Below are positions 46,320 to 55,236 of a stretch of 64,000 nt of DNA, piece by piece (positions within the stretch are counted from its first letter, which is position 1; every line of letters begins with the position of its first letter). The position numbers were made by a program, and so were the translations under genes. Origin of the DNA: Ga0077530 sp046293075 (lineage in GTDB: Bacteria > Pseudomonadota > Alphaproteobacteria > Rhizobiales > Hyphomicrobiaceae). Under the pieces are notes generated by a model. The model saw only the letters and a program-made list of their open reading frames with translations, made no database searches and had not been told where the DNA came from. The stretch covers positions 1-64,000 of the forward strand of contig JBKBPL010000012.1 in NCBI GenBank assembly GCA_046293075.1, written 5' to 3'.

Positions 46320-47153
46320 ATGGTCTGGAAGACGATTACAACTCAGCTCTCAAATCCCAATCGTGCCGAGGTGCTGCTGAGCGTTGCCGGAAGACTTGCC
46401 GAGCGGTTCGAGGCGCATCTGGTCGGACTGGACGCGACGCCCTCGTTCACCTTTGCTGCGCCGATGGTGACGACGGTCGATGTGGAAGCCATTGCCGCGG
46501 CCCAGCGCGAGCGGAGCGAAAAGCTCAAGACGATCTTTGCTGCCGCGGTCTCCAACCGGGCGTTCGTCGCTGAATGGCGCGAGCTGACGCTCGTGAAATC
46601 CGATCTGGTCGCCGCCGTCCTGGATCAGGCCCGCGCGTCCGACCTCATCGTCGCCAGCCAGTCCGATCCCGACTGGGAACTCTCGGGCCTGTTCGACTTC
46701 CCCGAGCGCCTTGTCATGGAAAGCGGGCGGCCGGTGCTCCTCGTGCCCTACGCCGGCGCCTACGGCGAAGTCGGCAAGCGCATCACAATTGCGTGGTCGG
46801 GCAAGCGAGAAGGCGCTCGGGCCGCGTTCGATGCCCTCCCGCTGCTGAAAGAGGCCGAGGACGTCACGCTGCTCTGCGTCGTCGCCCGCGCGGGCGATGC
46901 CGAGCCGGGCGAGCTGCTCGGGACCGAGATCGCGGCGGCGCTGGCGCGTCACGACGTCAAGGTGACAGTGCAGAAGTCGGTTGCGGAGGAGATCGGCGTC
47001 GCCGATGATATTCTGTCGCGCCTCGCCGATTCCGGCGCCGACCTGCTTGTCATGGGCGCCTATGGCTATTCGCGGCTGCGAGAGATGGTGTTCGGTGGTG
47101 TCACGCAGCACATGCTGAGGCACATGACAGTACCGACGCTGATGTCGCACTGA
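46320..47153 (+). CDS. Universal stress protein, tandem-domain
   Basis: A 277-aa cytoplasmic protein with two Usp halves. The second half ends GADLLVMGAYGYSRLREMVF then GGVTQHMLRHMTVPTLMSH, keeping most of the ATP loop pattern; the first half (residues 1-140) is divergent. It is a paralog of the gene at 28274. ATG 46320 follows AAGGGGC; an in-frame ATG at 46290 would add ten residues. A FixK/FNR box lies upstream, and the single-domain UspA gene follows 42 bp after its stop, so both probably respond to low oxygen. Confidence 0.88.
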   Translation: MVWKTITTQLSNPNRAEVLLSVAGRLAERFEAHLVGLDATPSFTFAAPMVTTVDVEAIAAAQRERSEKLKTIFAAAVSNRAFVAEWRELTLVKSDLVAAVLDQARASDLIVASQSDPDWELSGLFDFPERLVMESGRPVLLVPYAGAYGEVGKRITIAWSGKREGARAAFDALPLLKEAEDVTLLCVVARAGDAEPGELLGTEIAAALARHDVKVTVQKSVAEEIGVADDILSRLADSGADLLVMGAYGYSRLREMVFGGVTQHMLRHMTVPTLMSH

Positions 47154-47195
47154 AATCCGCTGCGGCCCGAACCTTGTCCCGAAGGAGACTGCCCG

Positions 47196-47633
47196 ATGTA
47201 TGATCGCATCCTCATCCCAACCGACGGCAGCGAACTCGCCGACAAGGCAGTCGACCAAGGCCTCGCGCTGGCAAAAGCCGTCGGCGCCAAGGTGACCATT
47301 GTCCGAGTGACCAACGTACCGGCGCCCATGGTCTACGAGGGTGTCGTCGTGGCGCTGCCGACGGAGGAGATCCGCGCCGAGATCGCAGCACGCGTCGCCG
47401 ACCACTTCGCGGCCCTCAAGAGCAAAGCCTCCGCGCTTGGTGTGGCGGTCGACACTGTGCACGTCGAGCACGACAATCCCTGGGAGGCGATCATTGAAAC
47501 GGCCAAGCAGAAGGACGCCAATCTGATCGTGATGGCCTCCCACGGGCGTCGCGGCCTTTCGGCGGTCCTGCTCGGCAGCGAGACTCAGAAGGTTCTCACA
47601 CACTCGACGATACCTGTGCTGGTCTGCCGCTGA
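47196..47633 (+). CDS. Universal stress protein UspA, single domain, ATP-binding type
   Basis: A 145-aa UspA-fold protein. The opening YDRILIPTDGSELADKA holds the conserved Asp, and the ATP-binding loop GRRGLSAVLLGSETQKVL (G-x2-G-x9-G-S/T) is intact, so it should bind ATP, unlike the two larger paralogs nearby. GAAGGAGA precedes the ATG. It follows the tandem-domain gene and probably shares its FixK-type promoter. A hairpin terminator lies downstream. Confidence 0.93.
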   Translation: MYDRILIPTDGSELADKAVDQGLALAKAVGAKVTIVRVTNVPAPMVYEGVVVALPTEEIRAEIAARVADHFAALKSKASALGVAVDTVHVEHDNPWEAIIETAKQKDANLIVMASHGRRGLSAVLLGSETQKVLTHSTIPVLVCR

Positions 47634-47664
47634 GGCTGTTCCTGGCCCTCTACAAGCGCGAACG

Positions 47665-47689
47665 CCCCCGCACCCGAAAAGGGCGGGGG
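47665..47689. terminator. Bidirectional hairpin between convergent genes
   Basis: CCCCCGC / GCGGGGG stem with an 11-nt loop containing GAAAA, 32 bp after the UspA stop and 47 bp from the stop of the convergent Tyr-rich protein gene. It may serve both strands; no long U-tract. Confidence 0.55.
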
Positions 47690-47735
47690 GCGCGTCGAGC
47701 GTCGCGTGGATGGGCGAGTGGGATCGAGAGTGCAG

Positions 47736-48020
47736 TTACCAGGCGACGCAGCGCCGCTTGGCCTTGCCGCTGCTGGTGTAAACCCAGCGCCACCGGCGGC
47801 AGTAGGGCTCATAATAGTAGGGCCGGTAATACATCGGGGCCGGATAATACGCGTAGGGGCCGTAGTACGGGCCGTAGGCGCCGTAGACGTAGGGGGCCCC
47901 GATGACGATCTGGACGCCGCCGCGCCGGTGCTTGCGCGCCTCCGCGCTGGAAGCGGCTGCGAGCGATAGCGCCGCAACCGTGGCGGCGCTTGCGGCCGCC
48001 AGAAGAAGGACTTTCGACAT
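47736..48020 (-). CDS. Small secreted Tyr/Pro-rich protein, copy 1
   Basis: A 94-aa exported protein: signal peptide about residues 1-28 (ending SSAEA), then GGVQIVIGAPYVYGAYGPYY and a Tyr/Pro-rich stretch, and a conserved C-terminal module YCRRWRWVYTSSGKAKRRC followed by VAW. Two Cys in that module could form a disulfide. AGGAGAG precedes the ATG. A paralog with the same layout follows upstream on the same strand (48213-48536). Similar short Tyr-rich proteins with a C-terminal Cys-x-W ending are widespread as hypothetical proteins in Hyphomicrobiales. Function unknown. Confidence 0.82.
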   Translation of the reverse strand: MSKVLLLAAASAATVAALSLAAASSAEARKHRRGGVQIVIGAPYVYGAYGPYYGPYAYYPAPMYYRPYYYEPYCRRWRWVYTSSGKAKRRCVAW

Positions 48021-48212
48021 GACTGCTCTCCTGAACTTGGCCGCCGGGCTGGCGGAGCTCGCTCCGCGCCCCTGACACGTTTCTACAGAACAAAGTTCAC
48101 CATCAGGTTGAGCAGCTGCTCTGAGTTTGTTTGGAATTTTATGCACCCACGCCCCCCCGATGCGGAGGGGCCGGGTGCATGTGGCGCTGGTGATGGCCTT
48201 TGAGCGGCCGCC

Positions 48213-48536
48213 TTACCAGGCGAGGCAGCGCCACTTCGCGTGTTTTCCCCAGCGGCTATAGACAAAACCCCACCCGCGGCAATAGGCCTCGCTGCGTCTG
48301 GCGTGGGACGGCCGATAGACGACCCCCGCGGGCCGGAAAATGCCCGCCGGGCGTCCGTAGAAGGGCCCGTAATAGGGTCGGTAGCCGTTATATCCTTCGT
48401 GCGGCCTTCCGTAGGAGACCGCGCCGCCACCTTCCCAGTACCGATGTTTGTGGGCTTCCGCGCGGGGGGCGGTGCTCATGGACAGGGCGCCGACCATGGC
48501 CGCTGTCGCGGCCGCAAGAACGACTGCTTTCGACAT
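48213..48536 (-). CDS. Small secreted Tyr/Gly-rich protein, copy 2
   Basis: A 107-aa paralog of the preceding gene. The signal peptide starts MSKAVVLAAATAAMVGALSM (copy 1: MSKVLLLAAASAATVAALSL) and ends PRAEA; a Gly/Tyr/Pro-rich centre (GYNGYRPYYGPFYGRP) follows, and the C-terminal module is YCRGWGFVYSRWGKHAKWRC then LAW. The shared ends with a variable middle indicate a tandem duplication that has diverged in the core. It lies 192 bp upstream of copy 1 on the same strand. Function unknown; cell-envelope or extracellular location is inferred. Confidence 0.82.
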   Translation of the reverse strand: MSKAVVLAAATAAMVGALSMSTAPRAEAHKHRYWEGGGAVSYGRPHEGYNGYRPYYGPFYGRPAGIFRPAGVVYRPSHARRSEAYCRGWGFVYSRWGKHAKWRCLAW

Positions 48537-48848
48537 TGTGCCTCCATTCCCGCGAATAGCCGCATCGGGGCGAGCCTCGCCTCGGGCCCCGGTACGAAGC
48601 CTACGCGCAAAGCGAAGTGATGCCCAAAGCTCGACTGCCAGCTCGGTAAACGGAACGCTTCTGCCGGACCGTCGCTAGGCGCGAGTGTCGGGCCGTCCCA
48701 TGCATTCCGGGAGGATGTGCGACCGGCAACGCTGTGTTGCGGACGCCGCGCCGGAACTCGACAGGAGGGGCCCGCGCGAGGCATAAGAGGGCCGAAGCAT
48801 CGCTGCAGCGGCCTGAGCGCGCTGGCGCGCATCTGGTTGGAACGAGAC
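48537..48848. other. Divergent intergenic region
   Basis: This 312-bp stretch lies between the Tyr-rich protein (minus) and the MFS permease (plus). It is moderately GC-rich throughout and holds presumably both promoters. No operator, terminator or small coding frame with a ribosome site was recognised. Confidence 0.45.
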
Positions 48849-50078
48849 ATGACTGCTCAAGCAATCGCTGCCGCGCGGCCTGCGCGCCCGCTGTGGCTCG
48901 TCATTCTTGCCGCCGGCATCATTGTCGGCCTCGCCATGGGGCTGCGGCAGGTCATGGGGCTTTATCTCAAGCCCCTCTCGGAAGAGCTCAGCGTCGGCCG
49001 CGAGCCCTTTTCCAATGCCATGGCGATCGCGAACCTTGTGTGGGGCATTCTCGCGATTGCGGCAGGTGCGGTGGCCGACAAATACGGCGCCGGGCGGGTC
49101 ATCGTAGCGTGCGCGCTGGCGACCGTAGTGTCGTTCTACCTCCTCGCAACCGCTCAGACTTCGCTGGACATCTACATCGCCGGCGTGCTGACCGGGATCG
49201 GCGTTTCAGGCACGGGCGTGACCGCACTCGTCGGTGCTGTCGGGCGCGCGGCACCGGCGGACCGGCGCACGGCCGCGATTGCGTCGCTTGGCATGGCTGG
49301 CGGGATCGGCGGCTTTCTCGTCTTCCCCTATGCGCACGTTCTGATCGAGACGCTCGGCTGGAAGATGAGTCTCATGGTGCTCGCCGGCACGTCGCTGCTG
49401 ATGGCGCCTCTGGCGTGGCCACTGGCGGGCAAGCCCCTGCCACAAGCTGGGCTCGCCAAGTCGCAGTCGCTGGGCGAAGCTTTCGCAGAAGCCTTCCGCC
49501 ACCCGAGCTTCTGGCTGCTCACCTCGGGCTTCTTCGTCTGCGGCTTCCATGTTGCCTTCTACGGCGTGCATTTGCCGGCATTCGTCTCCGATCTCGGGAT
49601 GCCCTCCTGGGTTGGCGTGTGGGCGCTGATGGCGGTCGGCATCGCCAACATCATCGGCACGTATGCTGCCGGCCAGTCCGCCCGCTACGTCGAGCGCCGC
49701 ATCGGGCTGAGCTTCATCTACTTCATGCGCTCGTTTGCGTTCATCGGGCTGCTCTTTCTGCCCCTGACGCCGTGGCTGATCATTGCCATCTCGGCGCTGC
49801 TTGGCCTCTTCTGGCTCTCGACCGTGCCATTGACGTCGACGCTCGTCGGCATCTTCTTTGGCACGCAGTGGATGTCGATGCTGTTCGGCTTCGTGTTCCT
49901 GTCCCACCAGCTTGGCTCGTTCGCCGGCCTGTGGCTCGCCGGAACCCTCTATGACTCAACGAAATCCTACGATACGATGTGGTGGATCTGCATCGCGCTC
50001 GCGCTGTTTGCGGCACTGATCCACTGGCCGATCCGCGAGCTTCCGGTCGCGCGGCTCAGGGAACGGCCCGCGACCTGA
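48849..50078 (+). CDS. MFS transporter, OFA/monocarboxylate type
   Basis: A 409-aa, 12-helix permease. The N-terminal GLRQVMGLYLKPLSEELSVG and the loop DKYGAGRVI, plus GVSGTGVTALVGAVGRAAP, fit the group of MFS proteins that includes oxalate/formate and monocarboxylate carriers, widespread in alphaproteobacteria. It is probably a symporter for small carboxylates. Start at 48849 has GGAACGAG upstream. The following small membrane protein begins 12 bp after its stop, so it may head the unit with meaB and pcp. Confidence 0.88.
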   Translation: MTAQAIAAARPARPLWLVILAAGIIVGLAMGLRQVMGLYLKPLSEELSVGREPFSNAMAIANLVWGILAIAAGAVADKYGAGRVIVACALATVVSFYLLATAQTSLDIYIAGVLTGIGVSGTGVTALVGAVGRAAPADRRTAAIASLGMAGGIGGFLVFPYAHVLIETLGWKMSLMVLAGTSLLMAPLAWPLAGKPLPQAGLAKSQSLGEAFAEAFRHPSFWLLTSGFFVCGFHVAFYGVHLPAFVSDLGMPSWVGVWALMAVGIANIIGTYAAGQSARYVERRIGLSFIYFMRSFAFIGLLFLPLTPWLIIAISALLGLFWLSTVPLTSTLVGIFFGTQWMSMLFGFVFLSHQLGSFAGLWLAGTLYDSTKSYDTMWWICIALALFAALIHWPIRELPVARLRERPAT

Positions 50079-50089
50079 GGAGACCGCGC

Positions 50090-50287
50090 ATGACCTCGAT
50101 CAGTGACCCGCGCGCCGCGTCTGAGATGCCATCCGGGGTACCAGACCGGATGCCGCGCGCCGTGCGCCTCGGCTTGGCCCTTACGCTTGGCGGACTGGTT
50201 CTCGGCGCGCTCTATCTCGTGGCCGTCCGCGGTGAGGCGCTGCTCGTCGATCTGGCGGCGCTCGGCGGGCGTCTTTGGTGTTTCTGA
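50090..50287 (+). CDS. Small single-helix membrane protein upstream of meaB
   Basis: A 65-aa protein: a hydrophilic first 24 residues, one membrane helix (about 25-46, VRLGLALTLGGLVLGALYLV) and a short tail ending LAALGGRLWCF. GAGGAG lies seven bases upstream of the ATG. Its stop codon directly abuts the meaB start with no spacer, implying translational coupling. I do not recognise a named family; a small helix protein at this place is likely a membrane-associated accessory rather than an enzyme. Confidence 0.72.
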   Translation: MTSISDPRAASEMPSGVPDRMPRAVRLGLALTLGGLVLGALYLVAVRGEALLVDLAALGGRLWCF

Positions 50288-51361
50288 ATGGCGGGTGGCG
50301 GCGTCAGCGGCGAGCCGGTCGGAGGATCGCCGGCCGCACTCGGCCGGCAAAGCTTCGATGCTCTCGCGCTCGACGAACTGGCAAGCCGCATCCGCGGTCG
50401 TGACCGGGCCGCGCTCGCGCGTGCCATCACGCTCATCGAAAGCACGAAGCCCGCGCACCGCGCCCGCGCGCAAGCGCTCCTTCAGGTGCTGCTGCCAGAT
50501 ACAGGCAACGCGCACCGCATCGGCATCACCGGCGTTCCCGGCGTCGGCAAATCGACGGCGATCGATCAGCTCGGCATGAACCTGATCGCGGCGGGGCGGC
50601 GCGTCGCGGTGCTGGCGGTCGACCCGACGTCGCGGCGCACGGGCGGCTCGATCCTCGGCGACAAGACGCGGATGCATCGCCTCGCGGCGAGCCAGCAGGC
50701 CTTCATCCGGCCTTCGCCCACCTCGGGGACGCTCGGCGGCGTCGCCCGGCGCACGCGCGAGACGATGCTGCTCGTCGAGGCGGCCGGCTATGACGTCGTG
50801 ATCGTCGAAACGGTCGGCGTCGGCCAGTCCGAGACGGCGGTTGCCGAGATGGTCGATTTCTTCCTGGTGCTGCTGCTCGCTGGCGGCGGCGACGATCTCC
50901 AGGGCATCAAGAAGGGGATCATCGAGATCGCCGACATGATCGTCATCAACAAGGCGGATGGCGATAACATCGCGCGTGCGACCCGCGCGGCGGCTGAGTA
51001 CCAGGGCGCGCTCAACCTTCTCACGCCTCTCTCGCCGAGCTGGAGCCCGCCCGTGCTCACCATGTCGGCGCGCGAGAACAGAGGGCTCGACGTCGTCTGG
51101 CAGAAGATCGAGGAACACAAGCGGATCATGATGGCGACCGGCGCTTTTGTTGCGCGCCGCCAGACGCAGGCCGTGACCTGGATGCACGACATGCTTGCCG
51201 ACCGGCTCATGGACGAGGTGCGCAGCCGCCCCCGTATCGTGGAACGGCTCGGTCAGCTCGAGGCGGAGGTGCGGCTCGGCCGCCTGACGCCGGCCATGGC
51301 CGTCGAGACCGTCATGGCGCTGCTGCGTGACGAACGCGCCGGCGGAGGCGAGGGGACATGA
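50288..51361 (+). CDS. meaB: G3E GTPase MeaB (methylmalonyl-CoA mutase chaperone)
   Basis: A 357-aa G3E-family GTPase (also called ArgK) that loads and protects adenosylcobalamin-dependent methylmalonyl-CoA mutase. Walker A is GVPGVGKST (82-90), Walker B and switch elements are IVETVGVGQSE, and NKADGD is the guanine-specificity motif. The C-terminal dimerisation region is complete. The cognate mutase genes are not adjacent. It starts immediately after the small membrane protein and overlaps pcp by four bases, so the three are co-translated. It implies a propionate/branched-acid pathway via methylmalonyl-CoA. Confidence 0.94.
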   Translation: MAGGGVSGEPVGGSPAALGRQSFDALALDELASRIRGRDRAALARAITLIESTKPAHRARAQALLQVLLPDTGNAHRIGITGVPGVGKSTAIDQLGMNLIAAGRRVAVLAVDPTSRRTGGSILGDKTRMHRLAASQQAFIRPSPTSGTLGGVARRTRETMLLVEAAGYDVVIVETVGVGQSETAVAEMVDFFLVLLLAGGGDDLQGIKKGIIEIADMIVINKADGDNIARATRAAAEYQGALNLLTPLSPSWSPPVLTMSARENRGLDVVWQKIEEHKRIMMATGAFVARRQTQAVTWMHDMLADRLMDEVRSRPRIVERLGQLEAEVRLGRLTPAMAVETVMALLRDERAGGGEGT

Positions 51362-52026
51362 TGGCAGTCGCGAATGGCCGAACGACCGTGCTGCTGACTG
51401 GCTTTGGGCCTTTCCCAAGCGTGCCGGCGAACGCCACGTCGGTTCTGGTGCCGCGGCTTGCCGAGGCCGCGCGTGCCGCCTTCCCCGGCATCGTCTTCGA
51501 GACACGCACGCTGCCGACCGAGTGGGCTGCGGGCATCGACCATCTCCACAGCCTCTATCAGGGCATGGCACCGAGCGTGGCGCTCCATTTCGGCGTGTCG
51601 TCGCGCGCGCGCGGCTTCGAGGTCGAGGCGCGGGGGCGCAATCGGCTGGCATTCCTGCCCGATGCCACGGGGGCCTTCCCAAGTGCGCCGATGCTCAGGG
51701 CCGGCGGTCACGAATACCTGGCGAGCACGATCCCGGTCGTTTCGATCGTCGAACGTCTGCGCCGGCGCGGGTTGCCCGCCTTCGTCTCGCGCGATGCGGG
51801 CACCTATCTCTGCAACGCCACGCTCTATACGGCACTCGACATGGCGCGGCGGACCGAGCGCGACCACCGCATTGGCTTCATCCATGTGCCATCGTCGCTG
51901 CCCATCGAAGAGCGCCGGCCGGCATCCGGCGTTCCTCCGCGCTGCCCCCTCACGTGGCGCGATGCGATCGACGGCGGTCTCGAGATCATCGGCGCGGTGC
52001 TGGGCCGGCAGGCGGCCCGGCGTTAG
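51358..52026 (+). CDS. pcp: Pyroglutamyl-peptidase I family (C15) protein
   Basis: A 222-aa cysteine peptidase that removes N-terminal pyroglutamate. The opening TGFGPFPSVPANATS is the substrate-pocket loop; Cys152 in DAGTYLCNATLY and His176 in FIHVPSS complete the catalytic pair, with a Glu in the GFEVEARGRN stretch. It overlaps meaB by four bases (ATGA). It is a little longer than E. coli-type Pcp and may act on other small peptides or pyroglutamyl amides. Located in the cytoplasm; no signal peptide. Confidence 0.85.
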   Translation: MMAVANGRTTVLLTGFGPFPSVPANATSVLVPRLAEAARAAFPGIVFETRTLPTEWAAGIDHLHSLYQGMAPSVALHFGVSSRARGFEVEARGRNRLAFLPDATGAFPSAPMLRAGGHEYLASTIPVVSIVERLRRRGLPAFVSRDAGTYLCNATLYTALDMARRTERDHRIGFIHVPSSLPIEERRPASGVPPRCPLTWRDAIDGGLEIIGAVLGRQAARR

Positions 52027-52193
52027 GGCTTCGGCGCGTTCAGCGGCTGCCAGGATTCGAGGCGCCAGCGCGAGCCCAACCCGGCCTCGCCAGGATCGCC
52101 GCCACAATCAGCAGCGGCGCGCACCGGGCGGGCCAGCGCAGTACGCCAGCACGACCGCTCGCGCCAAAAGCAAGAGGGGCCATCGTGGTCCGG

Positions 52194-53693
52194 CTACTTC
52201 ATGTCGGTGCGCTTCGGGGGATGTGTCACGATCGACTTCAAAGCGGGTGTCGGCTTCGTCAGCTTGTCGAGGTCAGGAAGTGGGCGCTTGAATGTCGGAT
52301 CGGCGTTGAAGGCCTGCTCCATGGCGTGCGCGGCCGAAAGCACGAAGGCGTCCGCCCGCGCGCGCCCGACGACCTGCAGCCCGAACGGGAAGCCCGCGTG
52401 ATCGATGCCACAGGGAATCGAGATCGCCGGGTTGGTGGCGAGCGTGACCACATAGGTCAGCGACAGCCAGTGGTAGTAGTTGCGCAACGGCTTGCCGCCC
52501 ATGTCGCTCAGATAGAGCTCGGTCCAAGGGAAGGGTGAGACCGGCACGGTCGGCGCGAGGACCAGGTCGTACTCATCGAAGAGCGTCTGGAATTTGCGGT
52601 AGATGCGCGTCTGTTCGAGGTGCGCCCAGGCGACATCCGCCATCGTCATTTTCGCGCCGATCTCGTAGTTGGCGCGGATGTTCGGACCGAGGCTCGAGGG
52701 ATCCTTCTCGTAGGCCTCGCGGTAGCGACCGACGAACGCGATCGCGCGGACGACATCGAAGCACTCGTCAACCTTGCCGAGATCGGGCTCGATCGCGTCG
52801 CAGCGCCGGAAGAGATGGCGCATGGCTTTGATGCGGTCGCGGAAAACCTTGCGGATCGGTTTGTCGACGGGGCTTGTGCCGAAGTCCTCGGTCCAGGCAA
52901 CCTTGAGCCGGCCGAGGTCGATCGGCCTCGGCGTGGCGAGCCCCGCGGTATCGACCTCGTAGCTCAGAGGATCAATTGCGTGCTGGCCCGCCTGCACGGC
53001 CATGAGCTGGCACGTATCAGCCACCGTGCGTCCCATGGGACCGAGCACCGAGATCGCCGACCAGCCCATCGGGCGCATGGTGTGCGGTACGAGACCGGGC
53101 GATGGCCGGAAGCCGACGACGCCGTTGACGGCGCCCGGGATGCGCAATGATCCGCCCGTATCCGACCCCGTGCATACCGGCAGCATGTCGGTCGCAAGCG
53201 CGACCGCGGAACCGCCGGACGAGCCGCCGGCATTCATGTTCGGATCGAACGGGTTGCCCGTTGCCCCCCACACGGGGTTGCGGCTGTTCGCGCCGGCGCC
53301 GAACTCCGGCACGTTCGTTTTCGCGACCACGACGCCGCCCGCCGCGCGGATCCGCGCGACCATCACCGTGTCATGCTCGGGAACATTGTCGCGGTAGAGC
53401 GGCGAGCCATAGGTCGTGAGCAGCCCGCCGGTGTTCTCGAGGTCCTTCACGCCGACCGGCAGGCCGTGCAGCGCACCAAGCGGCTCGCCATCGCGGACGG
53501 CCTTCTCCGCCGCCTTGGCCTCGCGCCGGGCCCGCGCGTAGCAGGTCGCGGTGACGGCATTCACGGCGGGGTTGATTTCGGCGATGCGCTCGATGCACGC
53601 CTCCAGCAGTTCGACCGGCGAGATCTCCTTTGAGCCAATGCGGCGGCGCAGTTCGACAGAGGACAGCGAGAGAAGGTCCGAGTGCTTGGGCAT
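52194..53693 (-). CDS. Amidase-signature family hydrolase
   Basis: A 499-aa amidase. The triad is Lys83 (PVGVKDLENTGG), the cis-Ser in NAGGSSGGSAVA (158/159) and the nucleophile Ser182 in DTGGSLRIPGA. It resembles the truncated amidase at the window end (shared opening LSSVELRRRIGSKEISPVEL versus LSAVELRRLIGRKKVSPLEL), so the two are paralogs. Not part of a gatCAB operon. ATG 53693 precedes the conserved first helix; the upstream frame runs through a palindromic repeat and is not real. Probably an amide or ester hydrolase of catabolism; substrate unknown. Confidence 0.88.
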   Translation of the reverse strand: MPKHSDLLSLSSVELRRRIGSKEISPVELLEACIERIAEINPAVNAVTATCYARARREAKAAEKAVRDGEPLGALHGLPVGVKDLENTGGLLTTYGSPLYRDNVPEHDTVMVARIRAAGGVVVAKTNVPEFGAGANSRNPVWGATGNPFDPNMNAGGSSGGSAVALATDMLPVCTGSDTGGSLRIPGAVNGVVGFRPSPGLVPHTMRPMGWSAISVLGPMGRTVADTCQLMAVQAGQHAIDPLSYEVDTAGLATPRPIDLGRLKVAWTEDFGTSPVDKPIRKVFRDRIKAMRHLFRRCDAIEPDLGKVDECFDVVRAIAFVGRYREAYEKDPSSLGPNIRANYEIGAKMTMADVAWAHLEQTRIYRKFQTLFDEYDLVLAPTVPVSPFPWTELYLSDMGGKPLRNYYHWLSLTYVVTLATNPAISIPCGIDHAGFPFGLQVVGRARADAFVLSAAHAMEQAFNADPTFKRPLPDLDKLTKPTPALKSIVTHPPKRTDMK

Positions 53694-53744
53694 GGTCGCG
53701 TTTCCGGGGTTGCGAGGCGGGAGAGAGATGCGGGGCCACGACTT

Positions 53745-53869
53745 CCCTCTCCCCGCTTGCGGGGAAAGGGCCAGGGTGAGGGGCCGCGGCCAGCGCAAAC
53801 GTGGGCGCATGTTGCCGCCCCTCACCCCGATCCTCTCCACATTGAAGACAATGGGGGAGGGAGAAGAGG
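53745..53869. repeat. Composite REP-like element (two facing palindromes)
   Basis: Left unit: CCCTCTCCCCGC-TT-GCGGGGAAAGGG (53745-53770), then GGGTGAGGGG to 53783. Right unit: CCCCTCACCCC from 53818, then an imperfect CTCTCC-ACATTG / CAATGGGGGAGG stem to about 53869. Same facing layout as the elements at 34.3 and 56.2 kb. It separates frmA from the amidase, both on the minus strand. Confidence 0.88.
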
Positions 53870-53870
53870 A

Positions 53871-54998
53871 TCAAAACACCACTACGCTGCGGATGCTCTC
53901 GCCGGCGTGCATGAGGTCGAAGCCCTTGTTGATGTCGGCAAGCGGCAGCGTGTGCGTGATCATCGGGTCGATCTGGATCTTCCCGTCCATGTACCAGTCG
54001 ACGATGCGCGGCACGTCCGTGCGCCCGCGCGCGCCACCGAAGGCCGTGCCCTTCCACACGCGCCCCGTGACGAGCTGGAAGGGGCGGGTCTTGATCTCCT
54101 GGCCGGCGCCGGCAACGCCGATGATGATCGACTGTCCCCAGCCGCGGTGGCAGCTCTCGAGCGCCGCCCGCATGACCTCGACATTGCCCGTGCAGTCGAA
54201 GGTGTAGTCGGCGCCGCCGATCTGGTCGGCCCCGCGCTTCGTCATGTTGACGAGGTGGGCGACAAGGTCGCCGCCGACCTCTTTGGGGTTGACGAAGTGC
54301 GTCATGCCGAACTTCTCGCCCCACGCCTTCTTGGCATTGTTGACGTCCACACCGATGATCATGTCGGCGCCGACGAGCCTCAAGCCCTGGATGACATTGA
54401 GGCCGATGCCGCCGAGCCCGAAGACGATGGCCGTCGCGCCCGGCTCCACTTTCGCGGTGTTGATGACCGCGCCGACCCCCGTCGTCACGCCGCAGCCGAT
54501 GTAGCAGATCTTGTCGAAGGGTGCGTCCTTGCGCACCTTCGCCACGGCGATCTCGGGGAGCACGGTGAAGTTCGAGAAGGTCGAGCAGCCCATGTAGTGG
54601 TGGATCGGCTTGCCGTCGAGCGAGAAGCGGCTCGTGCCGTCGGGCATGAGGCCCTGGCCCTGCGTCGCGCGGATGGCCGTGCAGAGGTTCGTCTTGCGCG
54701 AGAGGCAGGACGGGCACGCGCGGCATTCGGGCGTGTAGAGCGGAATGACGTGATCGCCCTTGGTGACGCTGGTGACGCCGGGGCCGACGTCCACCACCAC
54801 GCCCGCGCCCTCATGCCCGAGAATGGCCGGGAAAAGCCCCTCCGGATCGGCACCTGAAAGCGTGAACTCGTCGGTGTGACAGATGCCCGTTGCCTTGACC
54901 TCGACCAGCACCTCGCCGGCTTTGGGCCCCTCGAGATCGACATCGATGATCTCGAGCGGCTTGCCCTTCTCGAAAGCAACGGCCGCGCGTGTCTTCAT
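53871..54998 (-). CDS. frmA: S-(hydroxymethyl)glutathione dehydrogenase / class III alcohol dehydrogenase
   Basis: A 375-aa zinc alcohol dehydrogenase that oxidises the glutathione adduct of formaldehyde and reduces S-nitrosoglutathione. Catalytic zinc ligands C40, H62 and C169 and structural zinc ligands C92, C95, C98 and C106 are all present. The stretch AIRATQGQGLMPDG, GFGLGGIGLNVIQ-type VFGLGGIGLNVIQG and GRVWKGTAFGGARGRTDVP are diagnostic of class III. The companion frmB/fghA esterase is not adjacent. Formaldehyde may arise from methyl groups or C1 compounds. A composite palindromic repeat lies right at its 3' end. Confidence 0.96.
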   Translation of the reverse strand: MKTRAAVAFEKGKPLEIIDVDLEGPKAGEVLVEVKATGICHTDEFTLSGADPEGLFPAILGHEGAGVVVDVGPGVTSVTKGDHVIPLYTPECRACPSCLSRKTNLCTAIRATQGQGLMPDGTSRFSLDGKPIHHYMGCSTFSNFTVLPEIAVAKVRKDAPFDKICYIGCGVTTGVGAVINTAKVEPGATAIVFGLGGIGLNVIQGLRLVGADMIIGVDVNNAKKAWGEKFGMTHFVNPKEVGGDLVAHLVNMTKRGADQIGGADYTFDCTGNVEVMRAALESCHRGWGQSIIIGVAGAGQEIKTRPFQLVTGRVWKGTAFGGARGRTDVPRIVDWYMDGKIQIDPMITHTLPLADINKGFDLMHAGESIRSVVVF

Positions 54999-55236
54999 GG
55001 CTGACGGTCCTTCCCCAGTTCCTTGGCCGCGCGCGGCTGTACGGACCGGCGGCGCACATCTATGCTGCCGGCCCTAAAGCGCCGGCCGGCTCCCGGCAAG
55101 TATTGCAGGCTTGGGGAGAGATCGAAAGGCCCAGGCCGCTCTGGCCGAGCCGCAGCGGCAAGCCGCACGCGCGCTTGTCGCACTTCGGCCGGATTCGCCG
55201 CCCAGAGCAGCGCCGTGAACACAAGGATCTGATCGT

